Shown here: positions 1 through 7,432 of the stretch, one piece after another
Layout of the letters: every line of letters begins with the position of its first letter
Position numbering within the stretch: the stretch's first letter is position 1
The notes under the pieces: generated by a model
Told to the model about the DNA's origin: nothing
The model's database searches: none
What the model saw: only the letters and a program-made list of their open reading frames with translations
Program-made: the position numbers and the translations under genes
IMG/VR virus record: IMGVR_UViG_3300034062_001424
Coordinates: 1 to 22,960 of that record
Source of the DNA: a virus
Length of the DNA stretch: 22,960 nt
Direction: 5' to 3' (one strand)

Positions 1-644
1 TGCGCTCGTCTGTTACCGGCACTTACGGTGTGGGCATTCAGAGCGCCGCGTACACCCGATCTTATGTCACGACATACACCGTAAACGTGGCGAACACTTG
101 GGAGTTTAAGACGCTCACCATTCCGGGCGACACCAGCGGCACGCAGAATGTGGGCAATGGTCTGGGCGTTGGCGTCTGCTTTGATCTGGGTTCCGGCTCA
201 AACAGCAACACAACGGCAGGAGCTTGGGGCGCTGGCGGCGGCTTTTTCCGCACGTCGGGCTGCGTCAACTGGATCGCTAACGCTGGCGCGACCTTCTACC
301 TGACCGGCGTGCAGTTCGAGGTTGGCTCTGTAGCCACACCTTTTGAGCGCCGCCAGTATGGGCAGGAACTGATGCTGTGCCAGAGGTATTATGAACGTGG
401 CTTTGTGTGGCGATTCATAACGACAGGAACCTCAAACCTAGATGCGACAACAGTTTATTGGAAGGTTCAGAAGCGTGCAGCCGCTACCACAACTGTTGCG
501 TTATCGTCTTCATCTGCACTAGTTTCAGGGCCATTTCTCACGCCCGGCGGTGGAGGGCAGGGAGAATTTGCCGCCGAATACAGCTTTACGCTCAGTAGCA
601 GTGGATTTTGCCATTCCTCCTGGACAGCTTCGTCGGAGCTTTGA
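1..644 (+). CDS. Tail fibre / receptor-binding protein, 5' end missing
   Basis: This reading frame is open from the left edge (first full codon at position 3), so the gene begins outside the window; 213 residues are visible. They align without difficulty to the C-terminal 60% of the fibre protein at 1628-2698. Shared features are the RSSVTGT segment, a (T/V)TIPGDT(S/T)GT strand, the NFDLGSGS-like strand, and an ATFYLTGVQ(F/L)EVG..ATPFERRQ(Y/F)GQEL..CQRYY core. That core is a jelly-roll, carbohydrate-binding-like module common in phage fibres. By alignment about 435 bases of 5' sequence are missing. After CQRYY the two proteins differ, as expected for an exchangeable receptor-binding tip. A GTG at position 30 could be read as a start, but homology upstream of it argues against this. 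The gene ends 2 bases before its small partner. Confidence 0.85.
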   Translation, partial: RSSVTGTYGVGIQSAAYTRSYVTTYTVNVANTWEFKTLTIPGDTSGTQNVGNGLGVGVCFDLGSGSNSNTTAGAWGAGGGFFRTSGCVNWIANAGATFYLTGVQFEVGSVATPFERRQYGQELMLCQRYYERGFVWRFITTGTSNLDATTVYWKVQKRAAATTTVALSSSSALVSGPFLTPGGGGQGEFAAEYSFTLSSSGFCHSSWTASSEL

Positions 645-646
645 CA

Positions 647-823
647 ATGTACTCCAACGCCACCTATCACATAGACCTTTCCGGCAACCAATCAGCCATC
701 CGCTGCGACATCAACGGCGCGACCAGCTTCGTGCCCCTAGATGAGGCGAATACCGACTACAAAAATATCATGGCCCTGGTAGCTGAAGGCAAGCTCGTCA
801 TCGCTCCTTCGGAGACCCCCTGA
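647..823 (+). CDS. Small fibre-associated protein (copy 1)
   Basis: A 58-residue protein starting MYSNATYHIDLSG. Its core, IRCDINGATSFVPLD followed by AN.DY.NIMALVA.GKL.IAP, is nearly the same as the 59-residue protein at 2702-2881. Small proteins of this N-x-D-Y...W/LVA-x-G type are very common directly after phage tail fibre genes, and fibre assembly or chaperone roles have been proposed for some. The function here is inferred from that position. The ATG at 647 was chosen over an in-frame ATG at 608 because 647 aligns with the start of the second copy and avoids overlapping the fibre gene. Its TGA overlaps the ATG of the next gene by one base (TGATG), suggesting coupled translation. Confidence 0.85.
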   Translation: MYSNATYHIDLSGNQSAIRCDINGATSFVPLDEANTDYKNIMALVAEGKLVIAPSETP

Positions 824-1452
824 TGCCCGTAATCATTTCCGGAACTACCGGCATCTCTGGCACGGACGGCTCTGCCGCAACGCCTGCCGTGCAGGGCACC
901 GACGCGAACACGGGAATGTTCTTCCCTGCGGCTGACACCATCGCCTTTGCAGAGGGCGGCACGGAAGTCATGCGTATCAACGCTACCGGCGTTGTGAACT
1001 TTGTCTCGCCGCCTACAGTTGGTGGTGTTTCGGTGCTTGCTGGGCCTGCGTTCGGAGCATTTGCCAGCACTGCCACAAACACCGCAACGGCAACCTTTAC
1101 GAAGGTTGTCCTTGTTTCTGAAGAGTTTGACACCAACAGTTGCTTTGACACAGGGCTGTCTCGCTTCACGCCCAATGTGGCCGGTTATTACCAGTTTAAC
1201 GGAGCCATATTTGGCGGCGCTTATGTTAACCAGTTAGTTGCAATATTCAAGAATGGCTTCGAGTTTAGGCGTGGTGTATGGTCTAGCGTCATAAATGGTC
1301 CTTCCGAGTCAACAGTTGCAAGTCTTGTTTATATGAACGGCACAACCGATTACGTTGAGATGTTTTGGTATCAACAATCTGGCGTAACGGTTAACCTAGG
1401 CACGGGTCAAGCATACACATATTTTAACGGTTTCTTGGCAAGGGCTGCATGA
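823..1452 (+). CDS. C1q-like jelly-roll tail protein
   Basis: A 209-residue protein. Residues 1-65 form a Gly/Thr-rich stalk-like segment containing GTDANTGMFFPAADTIAF, a phrase frequent in phage fibre stalks. Residues from about 70 to the end form a C1q/TNF-like jelly roll: the pattern FTKVVL..E.FDT...FD, RFTPNVAGYYQFNG, a FKNG turn, TDYVEMFWYQQSG and a final YFNGFLARAA. Such domains form trimeric receptor-binding tips, so a role in host recognition is likely but inferred. The gene lies between the two fibre/small-protein cassettes. The C-terminal half (about 1200-1440) is visibly more AT-rich than the stalk, which suggests a swapped tip. The stop overlaps the next ATG by one base. Confidence 0.85.
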   Translation: MPVIISGTTGISGTDGSAATPAVQGTDANTGMFFPAADTIAFAEGGTEVMRINATGVVNFVSPPTVGGVSVLAGPAFGAFASTATNTATATFTKVVLVSEEFDTNSCFDTGLSRFTPNVAGYYQFNGAIFGGAYVNQLVAIFKNGFEFRRGVWSSVINGPSESTVASLVYMNGTTDYVEMFWYQQSGVTVNLGTGQAYTYFNGFLARAA

Positions 1453-1628
1453 TGACCCTCTACGACCGCATCATGGCGATCTACCCAACGCTGGTGACGC
1501 AGGACTTCCTAACCGTCATCCGTCTCCAGAACGACAGCGATGGTCGGGGCGACTACATTGCCGCCTGGAGCCACCCGACGCTGCCACGCCCCACGCAGGA
1601 ACAGCTTGACGCTGTGGAGGCCACCTGA
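1452..1628 (+). CDS. XkdW-like small tail protein
   Basis: A 58-residue protein, MTLYDRIMAIYPTLVTQDF at the start and LPRPTQEQLDAVEAT at the end. The pattern (short helix with YP, then F....I.LQNDSDG..DYIAAW, then a P-T-x-E-x-L helix) resembles the small XkdW-type proteins encoded next to phage tail fibre genes, which are of unknown or chaperone-like role. The ATG at 1452 overlaps the upstream TGA, and the TGA at 1626-1628 overlaps the ATG of the next gene. This chain of one-base overlaps on both sides strongly supports a real, translationally coupled gene despite its length. The family call is from pattern recognition, not a search. Confidence 0.75.
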   Translation: MTLYDRIMAIYPTLVTQDFLTVIRLQNDSDGRGDYIAAWSHPTLPRPTQEQLDAVEAT

Positions 1629-2698
1629 TGTCAACAATCCAAGCGACGAACATCAAGTCCGCCGCCTCTGTCTCGAACAACATCGTCCTCGACGCTTCGG
1701 GCAACGCAACCTTCGCGGGCACTGCGGCGATGGCGTCCAGCTTCCTGCGGAACCGCATCATCAATGGGGATATGCGAATCAGCCAGCGGAATGGGACTTC
1801 GGCTGGCACCTATGGGGCCGGAGCCGCATATTGGCTTGATCGTTGGATAAACTCGGCAAGCATTGCGAACAACATGCAGGTGCAGCAATCAACAATTGCC
1901 CCTGCCGGTTTCAACAACTCGACCATTTTTCGGGCGCTCACGGGGGCAACTATTGGTTCGTCCGACCTGTTTGTCTCTCAGCAACTAATTGAGGGATTTA
2001 ATGTTGGAGACTTGGCCTGGGGAACTGCCTCTGCGGTGACCGTTACCTTGTCTTTCTGGGTTCGCTCATCCGTGACCGGCACGTTCGGCGGCTCTATTCG
2101 CAACGGTTCGCTCAACAGGTCGTACCCCTTTACCTACAGCATTGCTTCAGCCGACACCTGGACTTACCGAACTGTCACAATCCCCGGAGACACAACAGGG
2201 ACATGGGCAACGGACAATTCGGCTGGGTTGAGCCTGAACTTTGATCTCGGGTCTGGTTCAACGTTTCGCGGAACCGCTGGCACATGGGCGGCAGCCAATT
2301 TTATTGGTGCGACCGGAAGCGTATCGCCGATGGCGACCAACGGCGCAACCTTCTACCTGACCGGCGTCCAACTCGAAGTAGGCACCGTCGCAACGCCCTT
2401 TGAACGCAGGCAGTTCGGGCAGGAACTGGCGCTGTGCCAGAGGTACTATCAGGTGCTAACTAGTCAGTTGGTTTATGAGGGAACGGTTAATGGAGGCGCT
2501 AACCCAATTAACAATATAGCCCTTCCAGTACCAATGAGGTCTTCCCCAACTGTTTCACTCACATCTCTTGGAAGCAGCAATGCATCCACTTTGTTGGTGA
2601 ACACTGTAGATGCGACAACACTCAGGGTGCAGTGCACGGCACTTGCAACAGGAAGTGCATTCTTCGTCTATAATGCTGGCATTGCAGCGGAACTTTGA
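1628..2698 (+). CDS. Tail fibre / receptor-binding protein
   Basis: A 356-residue protein. Residues 1-40 (MSTIQATNIKSAASVSNNIV, then LDASGNATFAG) look like a short virion-attachment or stalk segment. From residue 42 comes a widespread phage fibre module: NRIINGDMRISQRNG, a LDRW strand, FRALTG, IEGFNVGDLAWGTASA, LSFWVRSSVTGTF, TVTIPGDTTGTW, and ATFYLTGVQLEVGTVATPFE followed by RRQFGQELALCQRYY. This is a beta-rich, probably carbohydrate-binding fold. The last 80 residues after CQRYY form a separate tip that differs from its paralogue at the left edge. The fold is inferred from family patterns; adhesion to the host surface is the expected role. It is followed 3 bases later by its small partner protein. 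Confidence 0.88.
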   Translation: MSTIQATNIKSAASVSNNIVLDASGNATFAGTAAMASSFLRNRIINGDMRISQRNGTSAGTYGAGAAYWLDRWINSASIANNMQVQQSTIAPAGFNNSTIFRALTGATIGSSDLFVSQQLIEGFNVGDLAWGTASAVTVTLSFWVRSSVTGTFGGSIRNGSLNRSYPFTYSIASADTWTYRTVTIPGDTTGTWATDNSAGLSLNFDLGSGSTFRGTAGTWAAANFIGATGSVSPMATNGATFYLTGVQLEVGTVATPFERRQFGQELALCQRYYQVLTSQLVYEGTVNGGANPINNIALPVPMRSSPTVSLTSLGSSNASTLLVNTVDATTLRVQCTALATGSAFFVYNAGIAAEL

Positions 2699-2701
2699 TC
2701 C

Positions 2702-2881
2702 ATGTACACCAACGCTCAATACATCGCCTTCAATGGCGTCAACACCAGCATCCGCTGTGACATTGACGGCGTGACCTCGTTCGTGCCGCTTGACCCGGCG
2801 AATGTTGACTACCAGAACATCATGGCGCTGGTCGCTGCTGGCGAGCTTACTATTGCTCCTGCCGACTCTGCTGGGGGATAA
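2702..2881 (+). CDS. Small fibre-associated protein (copy 2)
   Basis: A 59-residue protein, easily missed because of its length. It reads MYTNAQYIAFNGVNTSIRCD and then IDGVTSFVPLDPANVDYQN, IMALVAAGELTIAP and ADSAGG. It is a clear paralogue of the protein at 647-823, and both start 2-3 bases after the stop of a homologous fibre gene whose last residues are Glu-Leu. The shared arrangement supports joint duplication and a joint role with the fibre. Function is otherwise unknown; a fibre assembly or cap role is an inference from position. Confidence 0.85.
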   Translation: MYTNAQYIAFNGVNTSIRCDIDGVTSFVPLDPANVDYQNIMALVAAGELTIAPADSAGG

Positions 2882-2887
2882 AGACGG

Positions 2888-3601
2888 GTGTTTGGCTTCT
2901 ACCCATTCAGCGGCGCTTCGTTCAGTGGGCTAGCCAACGCCTTCTATGCCGAGAGTGTGTCTGACGCCATTGTCCTGACGGATGCTGCCACAACACAAAA
3001 GGCGGCTGTCGCCGCTGGGGCCGACACCCTCGTCCTGTCTGATGTGGCGAACGGCAGCCTCAGCATGCTGGCGAGCGCGTCCGACGCCATCGTCCTGACG
3101 GACTTTGCGGCCAAGGCCCCGGACTGGTTCGCTGCGGCGTCCGATACCCTGACCCTGACCGACTCTGCTGCCATAAGCTATAATTTCCTGGGGGCGGCAT
3201 CTGACACGATAACTCTTACGGATTCCGCCACGGGCGGCTTTGCCTTCCTAGAGAGCGTGTCGGATTCCATCACCTTTGCAGAGACGGCGGTCGGCAACTT
3301 TGCCGCATCGGCAAGTGCGTCTGACACCATCATCCTGGCTGACGCTTCGGCTGGCATTTTGGCTATGCCGGTGTCGGCCTCTGACGCCATAGTCCTGACG
3401 GACGTTGCGGCAAATATCGCTGGCATGGTCGCGTCTGCGTCGGATACAATCACCCTCGTAGACGTTGGGGCAGGATACGGAGGGTGGGACCCGATACCGA
3501 ATCCGAATCCGGGCTGGACTCCGATCAACCCAGGAGGGGGCAGTTCTTGGACGCCCATCTCCCCCGTGGCAGCAACCTGGACCCCTATAGGAAACAGCTA
3601 A
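2888..3601 (+). CDS. Tandem-repeat virion protein with W-x-P-I tail
   Basis: A 237-residue, very low-charge protein with a GTG start. The N-terminus (VFGFYPFSGASFSG, residues 1-22) is followed by eight full and one partial copy of a 20-residue repeat of the form SxSD(A/T)I(V/T)LTD-A, from residue 23 to about 196. The C-terminal 38 residues contain four W-x-P-I motifs at W200, W210, W221 and W231 in a Pro/Gly-rich context. Repeats of this kind point to a beta-solenoid or fibre-like structural element, and W-rich tails of this style occur in other phage minor structural proteins. No enzymatic motif is visible. The start at GTG 2888 is the only good candidate after the upstream stop at 2881. The exact role is unknown. 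Confidence 0.8.
   Translation: MFGFYPFSGASFSGLANAFYAESVSDAIVLTDAATTQKAAVAAGADTLVLSDVANGSLSMLASASDAIVLTDFAAKAPDWFAAASDTLTLTDSAAISYNFLGAASDTITLTDSATGGFAFLESVSDSITFAETAVGNFAASASASDTIILADASAGILAMPVSASDAIVLTDVAANIAGMVASASDTITLVDVGAGYGGWDPIPNPNPGWTPINPGGGSSWTPISPVAATWTPIGNS
2954..3475 (+). repeat. Nine 60-bp coding repeats (20-residue period)
   Basis: Codons 23-196 of the repeat protein read as a strict 20-residue period with no length variation in eight successive units. The conserved part is SASDTITLTD (first ten residues); the second ten residues vary. Conservation is clearer in protein than in DNA, so this is an old or selected repeat rather than a fresh DNA expansion. Confidence 0.9.
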
Positions 3602-4159
3602 ATGAGCCTCAAAGATAACCTTCGAGTCGTGGATGAAGCCGCAGCCGGGCTGACTATGGGGCATTCTGCCCAGGACAGCATCGACGTGAAGGGCTCCTTC
3701 AAGGTGATCTGCCGAGCCGCTGACGGCTCCGTCCGCTGGGAAGATGACCTCTCGAACCTCGTTGTGACGGTCGGCAAGAACGACCTCTTCAACAAGTACT
3801 TCGGTGGCTCGGCCTACAACGCGGCGTTCTTCGTCGGTCTGAAGACCGCCGGTTCCATCAGCGCAGCCGACACGATGTCCTCGAAGTCGTGGACCGAGAT
3901 TACGGTTTACTCGAACGGCACTCGCCCCGCCTACACGGCAGGAACTGCTGTGGCCGGTTCGACCGACAACACCGCGTCTCCCGCCGTCTTCAACATCAAC
4001 GGCACCGCGACGGTTGGTGGTTGCTTTATTGTGACCGGCGCTGGTGCCAACACGATTGGGGGCACGACCGGCACGCTCTTCTCTGCGACGGACTTTGCGG
4101 TTGCTCGCAGCGTCCTGAGCGGCGACACGCTGACCGTCACCTACACGATCTCCTGCTGA
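3602..4159 (+). CDS. Virion structural protein of unknown role
   Basis: A 185-residue protein starting MSLKDNLRVVDEAAAG, directly after the stop of the repeat protein; AGGAA lies 9 bases upstream of the ATG. Visible features are a short helical start, a DLSNLVVTVGKNDLFNKYF segment, a FFVGLKTAG strand with SAADTMSSKSWTEIT, and a beta-rich second half (GTATVGGCFIVTGA, FSATDFAVARSVLSGDTLTV). This pattern recurs in phage structural modules next to tail fibre genes, but I know no experimentally assigned function. It is probably a minor tail or decoration protein. It has no signal peptide, membrane segment or catalytic motif. Confidence 0.75.
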   Translation: MSLKDNLRVVDEAAAGLTMGHSAQDSIDVKGSFKVICRAADGSVRWEDDLSNLVVTVGKNDLFNKYFGGSAYNAAFFVGLKTAGSISAADTMSSKSWTEITVYSNGTRPAYTAGTAVAGSTDNTASPAVFNINGTATVGGCFIVTGAGANTIGGTTGTLFSATDFAVARSVLSGDTLTVTYTISC

Positions 4160-4170
4160 GGGTAGGGTAG

Positions 4171-5337
4171 ATGCCCAGTACATATTCGCCAGCCCTACGG
4201 CTTGAGCTTATCGGCAACGGTGAGCAGGCCGCGAACTGGGGCAACACAACGAATACCAACCTGGGCTCCCTGCTTGAGCAGGCGATCACTGGCGTCGGCA
4301 ACATTGTTATGGCCGACGCCAACTACACGCTCATCAGCGGTAACGGCATTGCAGACGAGGCCCGTAATGCGGTGCTGGTTATCACTGGCACCCTGACAGC
4401 GACACGCAACGTCATCGTGCCGACGAGCAACAAGTTCTATGCCGTCCGGAATGCGACTACTGGCAGCCAGAGCATTGTGGTGAAGACCGCCGCTGGCACT
4501 GGGGTAACGCTCGCCAACGGCTTCACTCAGCTTATGTACTGCGACGGGACGAACGTTGTCCTGGCGTCCATTCCCATCAATGCGACTAACGGGAATGTCT
4601 CTGTCTCTGGTGCAGCAGCTATTGCTGGCAACACGACGATTGGCGGCAACCTTGCCGTCACGGGCACCATCACTGTCGCTGGCGGCGATATCATCCCTGC
4701 TGGCGTGATCTGGGAATACGGCGGCTCCACGGCCCCGACCGGCTGGCTCCTCTGCAATGGCGCTGCTGTGAGCCGCACGACCTATTCGGCGCTCTTTGCC
4801 ATCATTGGCACGGCCTACGGCAACGGCGACGGCTCCACCACATTCAACGTTCCAGACCGGCGTGACCGCGTTGGTGTTGGGGCAGGATCAAGCTATTCTC
4901 GGGGTCAGACCGGCGGCGCCGTTACTGCCACCACCAGCACTGATGGCGCTCATAACCATACCGGCAACACTGGCGGCACGACACTCAGTACCGCACAGAT
5001 TCCAAGCCACCAGCATACTGGTACGACCAACATAGCTGGGGCGCACACGCACCGCACTGGCGAGCCCAACAGCGGTGGTGGCAACTACTATGGCACCGCA
5101 TCTGGGTTTGGCGGAAACATTAGCTCTCCTGCTGACCGTGATCGTCTGATTGGCGGCATTCTTGACGACCAAACTTACGTCACCAGCACGGACGGCAACC
5201 ACAGCCATACCTTCCTTACGGACGGAACTGGTGGGGGCGGAAGCCACAACCACACCATCAGCACGGACGGGTCGCACACTCACACGGTCTCGACGCTTCA
5301 GCCCTACCTAGCCTCGAACTTCATCATCAAGACCTAA
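4171..5337 (+). CDS. Tail-collar domain fibre protein
   Basis: A 388-residue protein. The N-terminal 130 residues (YSPALRLELIGNGEQAANWG, then TNTNLGSLLEQAI) are a familiar phage fibre base segment. A short stalk (NTTIGGNLAVTGTITVAGGD) leads to a tail-collar domain at about residues 172-230 (IIPAGVIWEYGG, PTGWLLCNGAAVSRTTYSAL, YGNGDGSTTFNVPDRRDRVG). The C-terminal part carries six His-x-His pairs at residues 261/263, 280/282, 292/294, 344/346, 359/361 and 369/371, followed by LQPYLASNFIIK. In the T4 short tail fibre, similar histidines bind metal along the trimer axis, so metal-stabilised trimerisation is likely here. The start ATG follows a purine-rich GAGGGTAGGG site. Confidence 0.9.
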   Translation: MPSTYSPALRLELIGNGEQAANWGNTTNTNLGSLLEQAITGVGNIVMADANYTLISGNGIADEARNAVLVITGTLTATRNVIVPTSNKFYAVRNATTGSQSIVVKTAAGTGVTLANGFTQLMYCDGTNVVLASIPINATNGNVSVSGAAAIAGNTTIGGNLAVTGTITVAGGDIIPAGVIWEYGGSTAPTGWLLCNGAAVSRTTYSALFAIIGTAYGNGDGSTTFNVPDRRDRVGVGAGSSYSRGQTGGAVTATTSTDGAHNHTGNTGGTTLSTAQIPSHQHTGTTNIAGAHTHRTGEPNSGGGNYYGTASGFGGNISSPADRDRLIGGILDDQTYVTSTDGNHSHTFLTDGTGGGGSHNHTISTDGSHTHTVSTLQPYLASNFIIKT

Positions 5338-5338
5338 C

Positions 5339-7432
5339 ATGCCACTCACCAAGCTCCAGTTTGCACCGGGGGTCTTGCACGACGGGTCTCGGTACTCAAC
5401 GTCCGGGGCTTGGTCTGACTCTGACAAGGTGCGCTTCCGCTCGAACTTCCCTGAGAAGATTGGAGGGTGGCAGCGCGCCACCTTGCAGGCGTTTATGGGC
5501 ACGGCTCGCAACCTGTTCCCATTCTCTGATCTGACGGGCAGCTACTTCCTGGGGATCGGCACAAACCTCAAGTACTACATCGAACGCGGCGGCTCTCTCT
5601 ACGACATCACACCCATCCGAGCGACGATCACGCAGAGCAACCCATTCTCCACCACGAGTGGTTCAACGACGGTCGTTGTGACGATCCCTAATCATGGGGC
5701 GTTCCAGAATGATTTCGTGACTTTCTCTGGGGCGAGTGCTGTCGGCGGTCTTACCCTGAATGGTGAGTTTCAGATTACCGATGTGCTGACATCGGCCACA
5801 TTCACCATCACTGCCGCATCTGCTGCCTCATCCACAGCGACTGGCGGCGGCTCCGTCACGGCAGTCTTCCAGCTTAACACTGGCCTGGACACAACGCTGT
5901 ACGCGAACGGCTGGGGCGCTGGAACCTGGGGCGGCGTTCTGCCTGGAACCAGCGCCACCTTCACCGGCTCCATCAGCGGCACGACAATGACCGTCACGTC
6001 GGTCGCATCTGGTACTCTAGCTGTTGGACAGTTAGTCACTGGAACCGGCGTGTCGGCCAGTCCTCCGGGCTCTTCTGCCACATACATAACTGGCGTGACT
6101 ACGCCCTGGTCGGCGTCGCCGCCCACGAACGGCGTTTACACCGTCAGCGTGTCGCAGACTGTCTCGTCCACCACGATGTTTGCCTTCAGCGGTACTGGAT
6201 GGGGCGCTGCGTCTAACACCCAGGTCGCTGGTACACGACTGAGGCTATGGTCCTCCGATAACTTCGGGCAGAACCTCGTCATCAATCCGCGTGACGCAGC
6301 GATCTATTACTGGGCAAACTCTGGAGGACTTGGCTCCAGAGCGGTGCTTCTGTCGTCCCTTGGCGGCGCGTCTGATGTCCCATCGGTTGCGCGACAGATC
6401 ATTGTCTCCGATCTCGACCGCAAGGTGATCGCCTTTGGCTGTTCGGACATTGTGACCAACGTCCAGGATCGTCTTTTGATTCGTTGGTCTGATACGGAGA
6501 ACCCTGCTGTTTGGACTCCACTGGAGACCAACTCTGCTGGCGGCATTCGCATTCCTACCGGCTCTGAGTTTGTGTCTGCCATCGAGACCAAGCAGGAGAT
6601 TCTTGTTTGGACTGACGATGCGCTGCACTCCTTGCGCTATATTGGCGCTCCCTTTGAGTACTCGATTGCACGTATCGCCCTGACTTCCCTTCTTGCTCCC
6701 CAGGCCGTTGTGTCCGCAAACGACGTGACGTTCTGGATGGGGCAGAATGGATTCTTCCAGTACGACGGTCGCGCGATTGGCCTGCCTTGCTCGGTCAAGG
6801 ATTTTGTCTTCAACGACATCAACCTAAACCAAGCCGAGAAGATCACGGCTGGCAGCAACATGGCGTTCAATGAGGTGTGGTGGTTCTACCCATCTGCCAA
6901 CTCAAACGAGAACGACCGCTACGTTGTCTATAACTACAACGAGCGCGTTTGGAGCGTGGGTACAATTGTTCGCACGGCCTGGATTGATCGCAGCATTGAG
7001 GACTTTCCTCGTGCGGCCTCTGTCGATGGCTACGTCTATTTCCATGAGATTGGGCAGGATGATGGTTCGACCAATCCGCCGTCTCCGATTCTCGCATACA
7101 TTGAAAGCTCTCCCATTGAGATTGGGCAGGGCGATCAGTTTGGCTTTGCTTGGCGCATGATCCCTGACTTGGACTTCAGGAACAGTTCTGCCCCTAACCC
7201 AACGGTGAACTTCATCTTGGAGACGCAGGACTTCTCTGGCTCCAACTTCAACCAGTTCGCCAACAACAACACGACCCTGACGGCAACGCTGCCTATCGCT
7301 CAGTTCACGGACCAGACCTACTTCCGTCTAAGGGGCCGCATGCTGACGCTGCGAGTGCAGAGTGAAGAGGTCGGCGTTGCTTGGCGCCTGGGCGTTCCGC
7401 GTGTCGATATCCGGACGGATGGCCGTCGATGA
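5339..7432 (+). CDS. Tail nozzle / packaged-DNA stabilisation-like protein
   Basis: A 697-residue beta-rich protein. The N-terminus (FAPGVLHDGSRYSTSGAW, then DKVRFRSNFPEKIGGWQRA) is typical of a large structural protein found in many podovirus-like genomes beside the ejection proteins. It resembles, in plan, the P22 gp10 / phage-stabilisation group that closes the portal channel, but I cannot prove this from sequence alone. Two small beta modules follow: residues about 95-180 (TIPNHGAFQNDFVTFSGA) and 205-284 (TFTGSISGTTMTVTSV to VSQTVSSTTMF). The core then resumes at GWGAAS and LRLWSSDNFGQNLVINPRD. The later region has WMGQNGFFQYDGR and a PDLDFRNSS strand set. Its stop overlaps the next start (ATGA). 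Confidence 0.7.
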   Translation: MPLTKLQFAPGVLHDGSRYSTSGAWSDSDKVRFRSNFPEKIGGWQRATLQAFMGTARNLFPFSDLTGSYFLGIGTNLKYYIERGGSLYDITPIRATITQSNPFSTTSGSTTVVVTIPNHGAFQNDFVTFSGASAVGGLTLNGEFQITDVLTSATFTITAASAASSTATGGGSVTAVFQLNTGLDTTLYANGWGAGTWGGVLPGTSATFTGSISGTTMTVTSVASGTLAVGQLVTGTGVSASPPGSSATYITGVTTPWSASPPTNGVYTVSVSQTVSSTTMFAFSGTGWGAASNTQVAGTRLRLWSSDNFGQNLVINPRDAAIYYWANSGGLGSRAVLLSSLGGASDVPSVARQIIVSDLDRKVIAFGCSDIVTNVQDRLLIRWSDTENPAVWTPLETNSAGGIRIPTGSEFVSAIETKQEILVWTDDALHSLRYIGAPFEYSIARIALTSLLAPQAVVSANDVTFWMGQNGFFQYDGRAIGLPCSVKDFVFNDINLNQAEKITAGSNMAFNEVWWFYPSANSNENDRYVVYNYNERVWSVGTIVRTAWIDRSIEDFPRAASVDGYVYFHEIGQDDGSTNPPSPILAYIESSPIEIGQGDQFGFAWRMIPDLDFRNSSAPNPTVNFILETQDFSGSNFNQFANNNTTLTATLPIAQFTDQTYFRLRGRMLTLRVQSEEVGVAWRLGVPRVDIRTDGRR

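Noticed and set aside
608-646. Upstream in-frame ATG for the small fibre partner
   Set aside because: The second copy starts at the residue matching ATG 647, and the extension only overlaps the fibre gene.
2954-3475. Regular 60-bp repeats considered as a CRISPR-like or DNA-level array
   Set aside because: The period is coding, the units are not near-identical in DNA, and there is no repeat/spacer split.
3248-4183. 311-codon open frame on the minus strand
   Set aside because: It is antisense to the repeat protein and the next virion gene. The translation is Arg/Gly-rich without recognisable pattern, and the plus-strand genes are well supported.
7381-7428. Upstream in-frame ATG for the jelly-roll protein
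   Set aside because: The added 16 residues overlap the previous gene and read like an out-of-frame shadow; the ATGA overlap at 7429 is a better start.
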